Translations under genes and position numbers: made by a program
The notes under the pieces: generated by a model
The model's database searches: none
What the model was told of the DNA's origin: nothing
The model's input: the letters and a program-made list of their open reading frames with translations, nothing else
NCBI RefSeq assembly: GCF_051401765.1
Contig: NW_027480467.1
Span: 124,001-188,000, forward strand
Reading direction: 5' to 3'
Source of the DNA: Calliopsis andreniformis
Taxonomy: Eukaryota > Arthropoda > Insecta > Hymenoptera > Andrenidae
Length of the DNA: 64,000 nt
In this document: positions 23,001 through 35,379 of the stretch, piece after piece
Position numbering within the stretch: the stretch's first letter is position 1
Layout of the letters: the number at the start of each line of letters is the position of its first letter

Positions 23001-25015
23001 CTCAATCTTCAATCCTCAATCCTCGATCCTCAATACGCAATCCTCAATCCTCAATCCTTAATCTTCAATCCTCAATACCCAATCCACAGTCTTCAATCCT
23101 CAATCCTCAATCCTCAATCCTCAATCCGCAATCCTCAATCACCAACCCTCAATCTTCAATCCTCAGTACTCAATCTTTAATCATCAATCCTCAATCCTCA
23201 ATCTTCAATCCTCAATCATCAATCCTCAATCCTCAGTCCTCAATCCTCAATCCTCAGTCCTCAATCCTCAATCTTCAATCCTCAATACTCAATACCCAAT
23301 CCTCAGTCTTCAATCCTCAATCCTCAATCCCCAATTCTCAATCCTCAATACTCAGTCCTCAGTCCTTAAACCTCAATCCTCAACCCTCAGCCCTCATCCT
23401 CAATCCTCAATCCTCAATCCTCAATCCCCAATCTTCAATCCTCAATACTCAATCTTCAATCCTCGATCCTCAATCCTCAGTCCTCAAACCTCAATCCCCA
23501 ATCTTCAATCCTCAATACTCAATCTTCAATCCTCGATCCTCAATCCTCAGTCCTCAAACCTCAATTCTGAATCCTCAATCCTGAATCCTCAATCTCCAGC
23601 CCTCAGTCTTGAACAATCAGGTGACAATCCTCAATCGTCAATAGAATATCCTCAATTCGCAGATTTCAATACTCAATACTCAATCTGCAATCTTCAAATC
23701 TCTATCCACAAACATCAATACTCATCACTCAACACTCAACACTCAGTCCTCAATGTTCAATCCTCAATCCTCAATACTCAATCTTCAATCCTCTATACTC
23801 AATCTTAAATCCTCAATCCTCAATCCCCAATCTTCAATCCTCAATCCTCAATACTCAATCCACAACCCTCAATCCTCAATCATCAATCCTCAATCTTCAA
23901 TACTCAATCCTCAATCCTCAATCCTCAATCCTCAATCCTCAATCCTCAATCACCAATCCTCAGACCTCAGACATCAATATTCAACACTCAGTCCTCGTCG
24001 TCAATCCACAACCCTCAATCCTCAACCCTAAATCTTTAATCATCAATATTCAATCTTCAATCCTCAATCTTTAATCATCAATCCTCAATCCTCAATCTTC
24101 AATCCTCAATCATCAATCCTCAATCCTCAATCCTCAATCCTCAATCCTCAATCCTCGATTCTCAATTTTCAATCCTCAATACTCAATCTTAAATCCTCAA
24201 TCCTCAATCCTCAATCTTCAATCCTCAATCCTCAATACTCAATCCTCAACCGCCCATCCTCAATCCTGAATCCTCAATCCTCAATACTCAATCATCAATC
24301 CTCAATCTTCAATCCTCAATACTCAATCTTTAATCCTCAATCCACAATCCTCAATCTTCAAACTTCAATCCTCAATCCGCAATCCTCAACCCTCAGACCT
24401 CATTCTTCAATCCTCAATAACCAATCCTCAATCTTCAATCCTCAATCTTCAATCCTCAATCCTCAATCCTCAACCTTCAATCCTCAATACTCAATCTTCA
24501 ATCCTCAATCCGCAATTCTCAATCCTCAATTCTCAATCCTCAATCGTCAATCCTCAATCCCCAATCCTCAATCCTCAATCCTCAATCCTCAATACTCAAT
24601 CCTCAATCCTCAATCCTCAATCTTCAATCCCCAATACTCAATATTCAGTCCTTAATTCTCAATCCTCAATTCTCAATAATCAGACCTCAAACATCAATAC
24701 TGAACCCTCAGTCCTTGTCCTCAATCCACAACTCTCAAACCTCAATCCTCAATCTTAAATCATCAATATTCAATATTCAGTCCTCAATCCTCAATCCTCA
24801 ATTCTCAATCTTCAATCCTCAATACTCAATATTTAATCCTCAATCCTCAATCCTCAATCTTCAATCCTCAATCCCCAATACTCAATCCTCAATCCTCAAT
24901 CCTCAATCATCCATCCTGAATCTTCAATACTCAATCCTCAATCCACAATTCTCAATCCTCAATCCTCAATCCTCAATCATCAATCCTCAATCCTCAATCC
25001 TCAATCCTCAATCCT
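23001..25015 (+). repeat. Heptamer stretch around an A3 landmark
   Basis: Ordinary heptamers, with a direct repeat near 23400-23560 (TCAATCC, TCGATCC, TCAGTCC order twice, about 70 bp apart). The same order returns at 42250-44258 and 55640-57110. Confidence 0.75.
23638..23749 (+). repeat. Landmark A3 (112 bp)
   Basis: GCAGATT in column 4 and TCAATAC in column 12. The unit just upstream is TCAATCG, shared with 42880. Confidence 0.9.
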
Positions 25016-25056
25016 CAATCCTCAATCCTCAATCCTCAATCCTCAATCCTCAATCC
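24980..25056 (+). repeat. Perfect TCAATCC run, 11 units
   Basis: Seventy-seven bases without a change, ended by TAAATCT. The same locus has 11 units at 44222-44298 and 15 at 57208-57312. Confidence 0.9.
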
Positions 25057-25749
25057 TAAATCTTCAATCCTCAATACTCAATCTTCAATCCTCAATCCTC
25101 AATCCTCAATCCTCAGTCCTCATTCTTCAATCCTCAATACCCAATCCTCAGTCTTCAATCCTCAAACCTCAATCCTCAACTCTCAATCTTCAATCCTCAA
25201 TCCTCAATCCTCAATCCTTAATACTCAATCCTCAATCTTCAATCTTCAATCATCAATATTCAATCTTCAGTCCTCAATCCTCAATCCTCAATCCTCAATC
25301 CTCAATCATCAACTCTCAATCTTCAATGCTCAATCCTCAATCCTCAATCCTCAATCCTCAATCCTCAATCCTCAATCATCAATCCTTAATCTTCAATCCT
25401 CAATACTCAATCTTTAATCCTCAATCCTCAATCCTCAATCTTCAATCTTCAATCCTCAATCCGCAATCCTCAATCCTTAATCTTCAATCCTCAATCCTCA
25501 ATCCTCAATCTTCAATCCTCAATACTCAATTTTCAATCCTCAATCCTCAATCCTCCACCCTCAGTCCTCATTCTTCAATCCTCAATAACCAATCCTCAAT
25601 CTTCAATCCTCAATCCTCAATCCTCAATTCTCAATCCTCAATCCTCAATCCTCAATCCTCAGTCCTCAAACCTCAATCCTGAAACCTCAATCCTGAATCC
25701 TCAATCTTCAGACCTCAGTCATCAACAATCAGTTGTCAATTCTCAATCC

Positions 25750-25861
25750 TCAATAGAATATCATCAATTCACAGCTTTCAATACTCAATACTCAATCTGC
25801 AATCTTTAAATCTCTATCCACAAACACCAATTCTCATCACTCAACCCTCAACACACAGTCC
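25750..25861 (+). repeat. Landmark A1 (112 bp)
   Basis: Standard A1. The unit nine columns upstream is TCATCAA where other A1 copies have TCAACAA. Confidence 0.9.
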
Positions 25862-26287
25862 CCAATCTTCAATCTTCAATCCTCAATCCTCAATCCTCAA
25901 TCCTCAATCCTCAATCTTCAATCCTCAATACTCAATCATCGATCCTCAATCCTCAATCGTCAATCCTCAATCCTCAACCCTCAATCGTCAGTCTTCAAAC
26001 CTCAATCCACAGACCTCAATCTTCAATCCTGAATGATCAATCCTCAATCCTCAATCGTCAGTTCCCAATCCTCAATCCTCAGTCCTCAGTCCTCAAACCT
26101 CAGTCCTCAACACTCAGCCATCATCCTCATTCCTCAATCCTCAATCCTCAATCCTCAATCTTCAATCCTCAATACTCAATCTTCAAACTTCAATCCTCAG
26201 TCCTCAAACCACAATTCTGAATCCTCAATCCTGAATCCTCAATCCTCAGCCCTGAGTCCTCAACAATCAGTCGTCAATCCTGAATCC

Positions 26288-26399
26288 TCAATAGAATATC
26301 CTCAATTCACAGTTTTCAATACTCAATACACAATCTGCAACTTTCAAGCCTCTATCCACAAACATCAATTCTCATCACTCAACCCTCAACACTCAGTCC
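26288..26399 (+). repeat. Landmark A2 (112 bp)
   Basis: GCAACTT and TCAAGCC as at 1336; B follows at 454 bp. Confidence 0.9.
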
Positions 26400-26741
26400 T
26401 CAATGTTCAATCCTCAATCCTCAATCCACAATCCTCAATCGTCAATTTTCAATCCTCAATCCACAGACCTCAATCTTCAATCCTGAATGATCAATCCTCA
26501 ATCCTCAATCGTCAGTTCCCAATCCTCAATCCTCAATCCTCAAACCTCAATCCTCAACCGTCAGCCCTCGTCCTCAATCCTCAACACTCAATCCTCAATC
26601 CTCAATCTTCAATCATCAATACTCAATCTTCAATCCTCAATCTTCAATCCTCAATCCTCAATCCTCAATCCTCAATATTCAAAACACAACCCTCAACCAC
26701 CAATCCTCAACACTCAACCATCAATCCTCAATTCTCAATAC

Positions 26742-27133
26742 TCAATAGAGTATCCTGAATTCTCATGGTACAATACTCAATCCACAATTTTCAATAATCA
26801 AATCTCAATCCTCAAACATCAATTCTCAACACTCAATCCTCAACACTCAGTCCTCTCTCTTCAGTCCTCCATCCTCAACCCTCAATCCTCAAGCGTCAAT
26901 CCTCAATCCTCAATCCTCAACCCTCAATCCTCAGTCCTCAAACCTCAATCCCGAATCCTCAATCCTGAATTCCTAATCTTCAGTCCTCAGTCCTCAACAA
27001 TCAATTGTCAATCCTCAATCATCAATAGAATATCCTCAATTCACAGTTTTCAATAATCAATCCCCATCCTTCAATGTTCAAATCTCAATCCACAAACATC
27101 AATTCCCATCACTCAACCCTCAACACTAAGTGT
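26742..27133 (+). repeat. B-C module, 392 bp
   Basis: Ends in TAAGTGT instead of TAAGTCC, shared only with 45984. Confidence 0.92.
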
Positions 27134-27399
27134 TCAATCTTCAATCCTCAATCCTCAATCCTCAAACTTCAATCCTCAATACTCAATCTTCAATCCTCAA
27201 TCCTCAATTCTCAATCCTCAATTCTCAATCCTCAATCGTCAATCCTCAATCCCCAATCCTCAATCCTCAATCCTCAATCCTCAATACTCAATACCCAATC
27301 CTCAGTCCTCAGTCCTCAAACCTCAATTCTGAATCCTCAATCCTGAATCCTCAATCTCCAGCCCACAGTCCTGATCAATCAGGTGACAATCCTCAATCC

Positions 27400-27511
27400 T
27401 CAATAGAATATCCTCAATTCACAGTTTTCAATACTCAATACTCAATCTGCAATCTTCAAATCTCTATCCACAAACATCAATTCTCATCACTCAACACTCA
27501 ACACTCAGTCC
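27400..27511 (+). repeat. Landmark A3 (112 bp)
   Basis: Preceded by TGATCAA, a change shared only with the copy at 46642. Confidence 0.9.
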
Positions 27512-28327
27512 TCAATGTTCAATCCTCAATCCTCAATTCTCAATCTTCAATCATCAATATTCAATCTTCAGTCGTCAATCCTCAATCCTCAACACTCAAT
27601 CCTCAATCCTCAATCTTCAATCCTCAATCCTCAATCCTCAATCCTCAATCCTCAATCCTCGATCCTCAATCCGCAATCCTCAATCCTCAATCCTTAATCT
27701 TCAATCCTCAATACCCAATCCACAGTCTTCAATCCTCAATCCTCAATCCTCAATTCTCAATCCTCAATCCTCGCTCCTCAGTCCTTAAACCTCAATCCTC
27801 AACCCTCAGCCCTCATCCTCAATCCTCAATCCTCAATACCCAATCCTCAATCTTCAATCCTCAATCCTCAATCCTCAATTCTCAATCCTCAATCCTCAGT
27901 CCTCAGTCCTTAAACCTCAATCCTCAACCCTCAGCCCTCATACTCAATCCTCAATCCTCAATCCTCAATCATTAATCTTCAATCCTCAATACTCAATCTT
28001 CAATCCTCAATCCTCAAACCTCAATGTTCAGTCCTCAATGTTCAATCCTCAATACCCAATCCTCAATCTTCAATCCTCAATCCTCAATCCTCCATCCTCA
28101 ATCCTCACTCCTCAATCCTCAATCCTCAGTCCTCAATCCTCAATCCTCAATCCTCAGCCATCATCCTCAATCCTCAGTCCTCAATACTCAGTCCTCAATC
28201 TTCAATCCTCAATACTCAATCTTCAATCCTCAATCCTCAGTCCTCAAACCTCAATTCTGAATCCTCAATCCTGAATCCTCAATCCTCAGCCCTGAGTCCT
28301 CAACAATCAGTCGTCAATCCTGAATCC

Positions 28328-28439
28328 TCAATAGAATATCCTCAATTCACAGTTTTCAATACTCAATACACAATCTGCAACTTTCAAGCCTCTATCCACA
28401 AACATCAATTCTCATCACTCAACCCTCAACACTCAGTCC
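28328..28439 (+). repeat. Landmark A2 (112 bp)
   Basis: Like 26288 (offset 2040 bp). B follows at 461 bp, one heptamer more than elsewhere: an extra ACAATCC near 28470. Confidence 0.9.
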
Positions 28440-28788
28440 TCAATGTTCAATCCTCAATCCTCAATCCACAATCCACAATCCTCAATCGTCAATTTTCAAT
28501 CCTCAATCCACAGACCTCAATCTTCAATCCTGAATGATCAATCCTCAATCCTCAATCGTCAGTTCCCAATCCTCAATCCTCAATCCTCAAACCTCAATCC
28601 TCAACCGTCAGTCCTCGTCCTCAATCCTCAACACTCAATACTCAATCCTCAATCTTCAATCATCAATACTCAATCTTCAATCCTCAATCTTCAATCCTCA
28701 ATCCTCAATCCTCAATCCTCAATATTCAAAACACAACCATCAACCACCAATCCTCAACACTCAACCATCAATCCTCAATTCTCAATAC

Positions 28789-29180
28789 TCAATAGAGTAT
28801 CCTGAATTCTCATGGTACAATACTCAATCCACAATTTTCAATAATCAAATCTCAATCCTCAAACATCAATTCTCAACACTCAATCCTCAACACTCAGTCC
28901 TCTCTCTTCAGTCCTCCATCCTCAACCCTCAATCCTCAAGCGTCAATCCTCAATCCTCAATCCTCAACCCTCAATCCTCAGTCCTCAAACCTCAATCCCG
29001 AATCCTCAATCCTGAATTCCTAATCTTCAGTCCTCAGTCCTCAACAATCAATTGTCAATCCTCAATCATCAATAGAATATCCTCAATTCACAGTTTTCAA
29101 TAATCAATCCCCATCCTTCAATGTTCAAATCTCAATCCACAAGCATCAATTCCCATCCCTCAACCCTCAACACTAAGTCC
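28789..29180 (+). repeat. B-C module, 392 bp
   Basis: In C, column 11 is ACAAGCA and column 13 is CCATCCC, shared only with 48031. Confidence 0.92.
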
Positions 29181-29606
29181 TCAATCTTCAATCCTCAATC
29201 CTCAATCCTCAAACTTCAATCCTCAATACTCTATCTTCAATCCTCAATCCTCAATTCTCAATCCTCAATTCTCAATCCTCAATCGTCAATCCTGAATCCC
29301 CAATCCACAATCCTCAATCCTCAATCCTCAATACTCAATACCCAATCCTCAGTCTTCAATCCTCAATCCTCCATCCTCAATCCTCACTCCTCAATCCTCA
29401 ATCCTCAGTCCTCAATCCTCAATCCTCAACCCTCAGCCATCATCCTCAATCCTCAGTCCTCAATACTCAATCCTCAATGTTCAATCCTCAATACTCAATC
29501 TTCAATCCTCAATCCTCAGTCCTCAAACCTCAATTCTGAATCCTCAATCCTGAATCCTCAATCTTCAGACCTGAGTCCTCAACAATCAGTCGTCAATCCT
29601 GAATCG

Positions 29607-29718
29607 TCAATAGAATATCCTCAATTCACTGTATTCAATACTCAATACACAATCTGCAACCTTCAAGCCTCTATCCACAAACATCAATTCTCATCACTCA
29701 ACCCTCAATACTCAGTCC
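29607..29718 (+). repeat. Landmark A2 (112 bp)
   Basis: ACTGTAT in column 4, with TGAATCG just upstream. It lies 1279 bp after the previous A2, giving a local A2-B-C period. Confidence 0.9.
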
Positions 29719-30060
29719 TCAATGTTCAATCCTCAATCCTCAATCCACAATCCTCAATCGTCTATTTTCAACCCTCAATCCACAGACATCAATCTTCAAT
29801 CCTCAATGCTCAATCCTCAATCCTCAATCCTCAGTCCTCAATCCTCAATCCTCAATCCTCAAACCTCAATCCTCAACCGTCTGTCCTCGTCCTCAATCCT
29901 CAACACTCAATCCTCAATCCTCAATCTTCAATCATCAATACTCAATCTTCAATCCTCAATCTTCAATCCTCAATCCTCAATCCTCAATCCTCAATATTCA
30001 AAACACAGCCCTCAACCACCAATCCTCAACAGTCAACCATCAATCCTCAATTCTCAATAC

Positions 30061-30452
30061 TCAATAGAGTATCCTGAATTCTCATGGTCCAATACTCAAT
30101 CCACAATTTTCAATAATCAAATCTCAATCCTCAAACATCAATTCTCAACCCTCAATTCTCAACACTCAGTCCTCTCTCTTCAATCCACCACCCTCAACCC
30201 TCAATCCTCAAGCGCCAATCCTCAATCCTCAATCCTCAACCCTCAATCCTCAGACCTCAAACCTCAATCCCGAATCCTCAATCCTGAATCCTCAATCTTC
30301 AGCCCTCAGTCCTCAACAATCAATTGTCAATCCTCAATCATCAATAGAATATCCTCAATTCACAGTTTTCATTAATCAATCCCCATTCTTCAATCTTCAA
30401 ATCTCAATCCGCAAACATCAATTCCCATCACTCAACCCTCAACACTAAGTCC
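30061..30452 (+). repeat. B-C module, 392 bp
   Basis: CCAATAC subtype of B. It carries ACCACCC, CCAATCC after TCAAGCG, and TCATTAA in column 5 of C, all shared with 49303. Confidence 0.92.
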
Positions 30453-30926
30453 TCAATAGTCAATCCTCAATCCTCAATCCTCAGCCTTCAATCCTCAATA
30501 CTCAACCTTCAATCCTCAATCCTCAATTCTCAATCCTCAATTCTCAATCCTCAATCGTCAATCCTCAATCCCCAATCCTCAATCTTCAATCCTCTATCCT
30601 CAATCCTCAATCCTCAGTCCTCAATCCTCAATCTTCAATCCTCAAAACTCAATACCCAATCCTCAGTCTTCAATCCTCAACCCTCAATCCTCAATTCTCA
30701 ATCCTCAATCCTCAGTCCTCAGTCCTTAAACCTCAATCCTCAACCCTCAGCCCTCATCCTCAATCCTCAATCCTCAATCCTCAATTCTCAATCCTCAATC
30801 CTCAATCCTCAGACCTCAAACATCAATACTCAACCCTCAGTCCTCGTCCTCAATCCACAACCCCCAATCCTCAATCCTCAATCTCCAGCCCTCAGTCTTG
30901 AACAATCAGGTGACAATCCTCAATCC

Positions 30927-31038
30927 TCAATAGAATATCCTCAATTCACAGATTTCAATACTCAATACTCAATCTGCAATCTTCAGATCTCTATCCACAA
31001 ACATCAATTCTCATCACTCAATCCTCAACACTCAGTCC
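30927..31038 (+). repeat. Landmark A3, chimeric upstream (112 bp)
   Basis: The core is intact (ACAGATT, TCAGATC), but the usual 91-bp upstream extension is replaced by a D motif with TCGTCC. The junction lies near 30875. The same junction occurs at 50110. Confidence 0.87.
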
Positions 31039-31500
31039 CCAATCCTCAATCTTCAATCCTCAATCCTCAACCCTCAATCCTCAATCCTCAATATTCAATC
31101 CTCAATACTCAATCTTCAGTCCTCAATCCTCAATCCTCAATCCTCGATCTTCATTCCTCAATCCTCAATCCTCAATCCTCAATCCACATTCTTCAATGCT
31201 CAATACCCAATCCTCAATCGTCAATCCTCAATCTTCAATCCTCAATACTCAATCTTCAATACTCAATCCTCAACCCTCAATCCTCAATCCTCAATATTCA
31301 ATCCTCAATACTCAATCTTCAGTCCTCAATCCTCAATCCTCAATCCTCGATCTTCATTCCTCAATCCTCAATCCTCAATCCTCAAACCACATTCTTCAAT
31401 GCTCAATACCCAATCCTCAATCGTCAATCCTCAATCTTCAATCCTCAATACTCAATTTCTTATCCTCAATCCTCAATACTCAATCCTCAATCCCCAATCC
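30951..31500 (+). repeat. Spacer between the two large blocks, with a 203-bp internal repeat
   Basis: A block of 203 bp (29 heptamers) including TCGATCT and TCATTCC occurs twice, marked by TCAATGC at 31195 and 31398. A single copy of the same block lies at about 52530-52740. Confidence 0.82.
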
Positions 31501-31842
31501 TCAATCCTCAATCCTCAATCCTCAGACCTCAAACATCAATACTCGACCCTCAGTCCTCGTCCACAATCCACAACCCTCAATCCTCAATACTCAATCTTCA
31601 ATCATCAATATTCAATCTTCAGTCGTCAATCCTCGATCCTCAACACTCAATCCTCAAACCTCAATGTTCAACCAGCAATACGCAATCCTCAATCTTCAAT
31701 CCGCAATCCTCAATCCTCAATCCTCAATCCTCAATCCTCAATCCTCAATCCTCAGTCCTCAAACCTCAATCCTGAGCCCTCAATCCTGAATCCTCAACCT
31801 TCAGACCTCAGTCCTCAACAATCAGTTGTCAATTCTCAATCC

Positions 31843-31954
31843 TCAATAGAATATCATCAATTCACAGTTTTCAATACTCAATACTGAATCTGTAATCCTT
31901 AAATCTCTATCCACAAACATCAATTCTCATCACGCAAACCTCAACACTCAGTCC
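31843..31954 (+). repeat. Landmark A1, variant (112 bp)
   Basis: Partner of 12415 at offset 19428 bp; GCAAACC in column 14 is private. Confidence 0.86.
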
Positions 31955-32423
31955 CCAATCCTCAATCCTCAATCGTCAATCCTCAATCCTCAATCCTCAA
32001 TCCTCAATCTTCAATTCTCAATACTCAGTCATGAATCCTCAATCCTCAATCCTCAATCCTCAATCCTCAATCCTCAATCCTCAACCCTCAATCGTCAGCC
32101 TTCAAACCTCAATACCCAATCTTCAATCCTCAATCCTCAATCCTCAATCCTCAATCCTCAATCCTCAATCCTCAATCTTCAATCCTCAATACTCAATTTT
32201 CAATCCTCAATCCTCAATCCTCCACCCTCAGTCCTCATTCTTCAATCCTCAATAACCAATCCTCAATCTTCAATCCTCAATCCTCAATCCTCAATCCTCA
32301 ATTCTCAATCCTCAATCCTCAATCCTCAATCCTCAGTCCTCAAACCTCAATCCTGAAACCTCAATCCTGAATCCTCAATCTTCAGACCTCAGTCCTCAAC
32401 AATCAGTTGTCAATTCTCAATCC

Positions 32424-32535
32424 TCAATAGAATATCATCAATTCACAGCTTTCAATACTCAATACTCAATCTGCAATCTTTAAATCTCTATCCACAAACA
32501 CCAATTCTCATCACTCAACCCTCAACACACAGTCC
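32424..32535 (+). repeat. Landmark A1 (112 bp)
   Basis: Same column variants as 12989. Confidence 0.9.
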
Positions 32536-32738
32536 CCAATCTTCAACCTTCAATCCTCAATCCTCAATCCTAAATCCTCAATCCTCAATCTTCAATCCTC
32601 AATACTCAATCATCGATCCTCAATCCTCAATCGTCAATCCTCAATCCTCAATCCTCAATCCTCAATCCTCAATATTCAAAACGCAACCCTCAACCACCAA
32701 TCCTCAACACTCAACCATCAATCCTCAATTCTCAATAC

Positions 32739-33130
32739 TCAATAGAGTATCCTGAATTCTCATGGTACAATACTCAATCCACAATTTTCAATAATCAAAT
32801 CTCAATCCTCAAACATCAATTCTCAACACTCAATCCTCAACACTCAGTCCTCTCTCTTCAGTCCTCCATCCTCAACCCTCAATCCTCAAGCGTCAATCCT
32901 CAATCCTCAATCCTCAACCCTCAATCCTCAGTCCTCAAACCTCAATCCCGAATCCTCAATCCTGAATTCCTAATCTTCAGTCGTCAGTCCTCAACAATCA
33001 ATTGTCAATCCTCAATCATCAATAGAATATCCTCAATTCACAGTTTTCAATAATCAATCCCCATCCTTCAATGTTCAAATCTCAATCCACAAACATCAAT
33101 TCCCATCACTCAACCCTCAACACTAAGTCC
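32739..33130 (+). repeat. B-C module, 392 bp
   Basis: Partner of 13750 at offset 18989 bp, with the same TCAGTCG before C. Confidence 0.92.
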
Positions 33131-33570
33131 TCAATCTTCAATCCTCAATCCTCAATCCTCAACCTTCAATCCTCAATACTCAATCTTCAATCCTCAATCC
33201 TCAATTCTCAATCCTCAATTCTCAATCCTCAATCGTCAATCCTCAATCCCCAATCCTCAATCCTAAATCCTCAATCCTCAATACTCAATACCCAATCCTC
33301 AGTCTTCAATCCTCAATCCTCAATCCTCAATTCTCAATCCTCAATCCTCAGTCCTCAGTCCTTAAACCTCAATCCTCAACCCTCAGCCCTCATCCTCAAT
33401 CCTCAATCCTCAATCCTCAATCCTCAATCCTCAATCTTCAATCCACAATACTCAATCTTCAATCCTCAATCCTCAATCCTCAGTCCTCAAACCTCAATTC
33501 TGAATCCTCAATCCTGAATCCTCAATCTCCAGCCCACAGTCCTGAACAATCAGGTGACAATCCTCAATCC

Positions 33571-33682
33571 TCAATAGAATATCCTCAATTCACAGTTTTC
33601 AATACTCAATACTCAATCTGCAATCTTCAAATCTCTATCCACAAACATCAATTCTCATCACTCAACACTCAACACTCAGTCC
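33571..33682 (+). repeat. Landmark A3 (112 bp)
   Basis: Partner of 14582, 552 bp after C. Confidence 0.9.
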
Positions 33683-34191
33683 TCAATGTTCAATCCTCAA
33701 TCCTCAATTCTCAATCTTCAATCCTCAATCCTCAATCCTCAATTCTCAATCCTTAATCCTCAGTCCTCAGTCCTTAAACCTCAATCCTCAACCCTCAGCC
33801 CTCATACTCAATCCTCAATCCTCAATCCTCAATCCTTAATCTTCAATCCTCAATACTCAATCTTCAATCCTCAATCCTCAAACCTCAATGTTCAGTCCTC
33901 AATGTTCAATCCTCAATACCCAATCCTCAATCTTCAATCCTCAATCCTCAATCCTCCATCCTCAATCCTCACTCCTCAATCCTCAATCCTCAGTCCTCAT
34001 TCCTCAATCCTCAACCCTCAGCCATCATCCTCAATCCTCAGTCCTCAATACTCAATCCTCAATCTTCAATCCTCAATACTCAATCTTCAATCCTCAATCC
34101 TCAGTCCTCAAACCTCAATTCTGAATCCTCAATCCTGAATCCTCAATCTTCAGCCCTGAGCCCTCAACAATCAGTCGTCAATCCTGAATCC

Positions 34192-34303
34192 TCAGTAGAA
34201 TATCCTCAATTCACAGTATTCAATACTCAATACACAATCTGCAACCTTCAAGCCTCTATCCACAAACATCAATTCTCATCACTCAACCCTCAATACTCAG
34301 TCC
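34192..34303 (+). repeat. Landmark A2 (112 bp)
   Basis: Partner of 15510 with the same TCAGTAG. Upstream GAGTCC has become GAGCCC. Confidence 0.9.
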
Positions 34304-34645
34304 TCAATGTTCAATCCTCAATCCTCAATCCACAATCCTCAATCGTCTATTTTCAATCCTCAATCCACAGACATCAATCTTCAATCCTCAATGCTCAATC
34401 CTCAATCCTCAATCCTCAGTCCTCAATCCTCAATCCTCAATCCTCAAACCTCAATCCTCAACCGTCTGTCCTCGTCCTCAATCCTCAACACTCAATCCTC
34501 AATCCTCAATCTTCAATCATCAATACTCAATCTTCAATCCTCAATCTTCAATCCTCAATCCTCAATCCTCAATCCTCAATATTCAAAACACAGCCCTCAA
34601 CCACCAATCCTCAACAGTCAACCATCAATCCTCAATTCTCAATAC

Positions 34646-35037
34646 TCAATAGAGTATCCTGAATTCTCATGGTCCAATACTCATTCCACAATTTTCAATA
34701 ATCAAATCTCAATCCTCAAACATCAATTCTCAACCCTCAATTCTCAACACTCAGTCCTCTCTCTTCAATCCACCATCCTCAACCCTCAATCCTCAAGCGT
34801 CAATCCTCAATCCTCTATCCTCAACCCTCAATCCTCAGTCCTCAAACCTCAATCCCGAAACCTCAATCCTGAATCCTCAATCTTCAGCCCTCAGTCCTCA
34901 ACAATCAATTGTCAATCCTCAATCATCAATAGAATATCCTCAATTCACAGTTTTCAATAATCAATCCCCATTCTTCAATCTTCAAATCTCAATCCGCAAA
35001 CATCAATTACCATCACTCAACCCTCAACACTAAGTCC
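34646..35037 (+). repeat. B-C module, 392 bp
   Basis: Partner of 15964. It has TCAGTCC where that copy has TCAGTGC. Confidence 0.92.
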
Positions 35038-35379
35038 TCAATAGTCAATCCTCAATCCTCAATCCTCAACCTTCAATCCTCAATACTCAACCTTCAATCC
35101 TCAATCCTCAATTCTCAATCCTCAATTCTCAATCCTCAATCGTCAATCCTCAATCCCCAATCCTCAATCTTCAATCCTCTATCCTCAATCCTCAATCCTC
35201 AGTCCTCAATCCTCAATCTTCAATCCTCAAAACTCAATACCCAATCCTCAGTCTTCAATCCTCAACCCTCAATCCTCAATTCTCAATCCTCAATCCTCAG
35301 TCCTCAGTCCTTAAACCTCAATCCTCAACCCTCAGCCCTCATCCTCAATCCTCAATCCTCAATCCTCAATTCTCAATCC

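Larger units (their letters stand above)
25659..27511 (+). repeat. Higher-order unit copy 3 (A1-A2-B-C-A3)
   Basis: All five landmarks are in order: A1 25750, A2 26288, B 26742, C 27022, A3 27400. The C-to-A3 distance is 378 bp, shorter than the usual 552-566 bp. The sequence before it, from about 25016, aligns with the start of the window at offset 25015 bp. Confidence 0.87.
12073..30950 (+). repeat. About 18.9-kb segmental duplication, copy 1
   Basis: Matches 31501-50192 landmark for landmark. The offset steps through 19428, 19435, 18989, 18682, 19235, 19242, 19249 and back to 19242 bp as indels accumulate. Outside the indels I noticed only about a dozen and a half base differences by eye, so the duplication is recent or kept alike by conversion. 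The left limit overlaps the end of the 2057-bp block. The right limit lies inside an A landmark, where ACAGATT here faces ACAGTAT at 50190. Confidence 0.88.
32333..33682 (+). repeat. Higher-order unit copy 4 (A1-B-C-A3, larger loss)
   Basis: A1 at 32424 is followed by B only 315 bp later. Compared with 12898-14693, a further 446 bp are absent near 32640: 62 heptamers plus two hexamers, both hexamers lying in the segment that is missing. Confidence 0.87.

Noticed and set aside
22096..23061. Conserved ORFs shared by several loci (for example 18606, 22096, 37288, 41331)
   Set aside because: Conservation follows from recent DNA duplication of non-coding repeats. Overlapping frames are equally conserved, so there is no sign of protein-level selection.
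31090..31500. The 203-bp spacer repeat taken as a copy of the 203-bp extended landmark
   Set aside because: The lengths agree (29 heptamers), but the unit order is different; the agreement appears to be chance.
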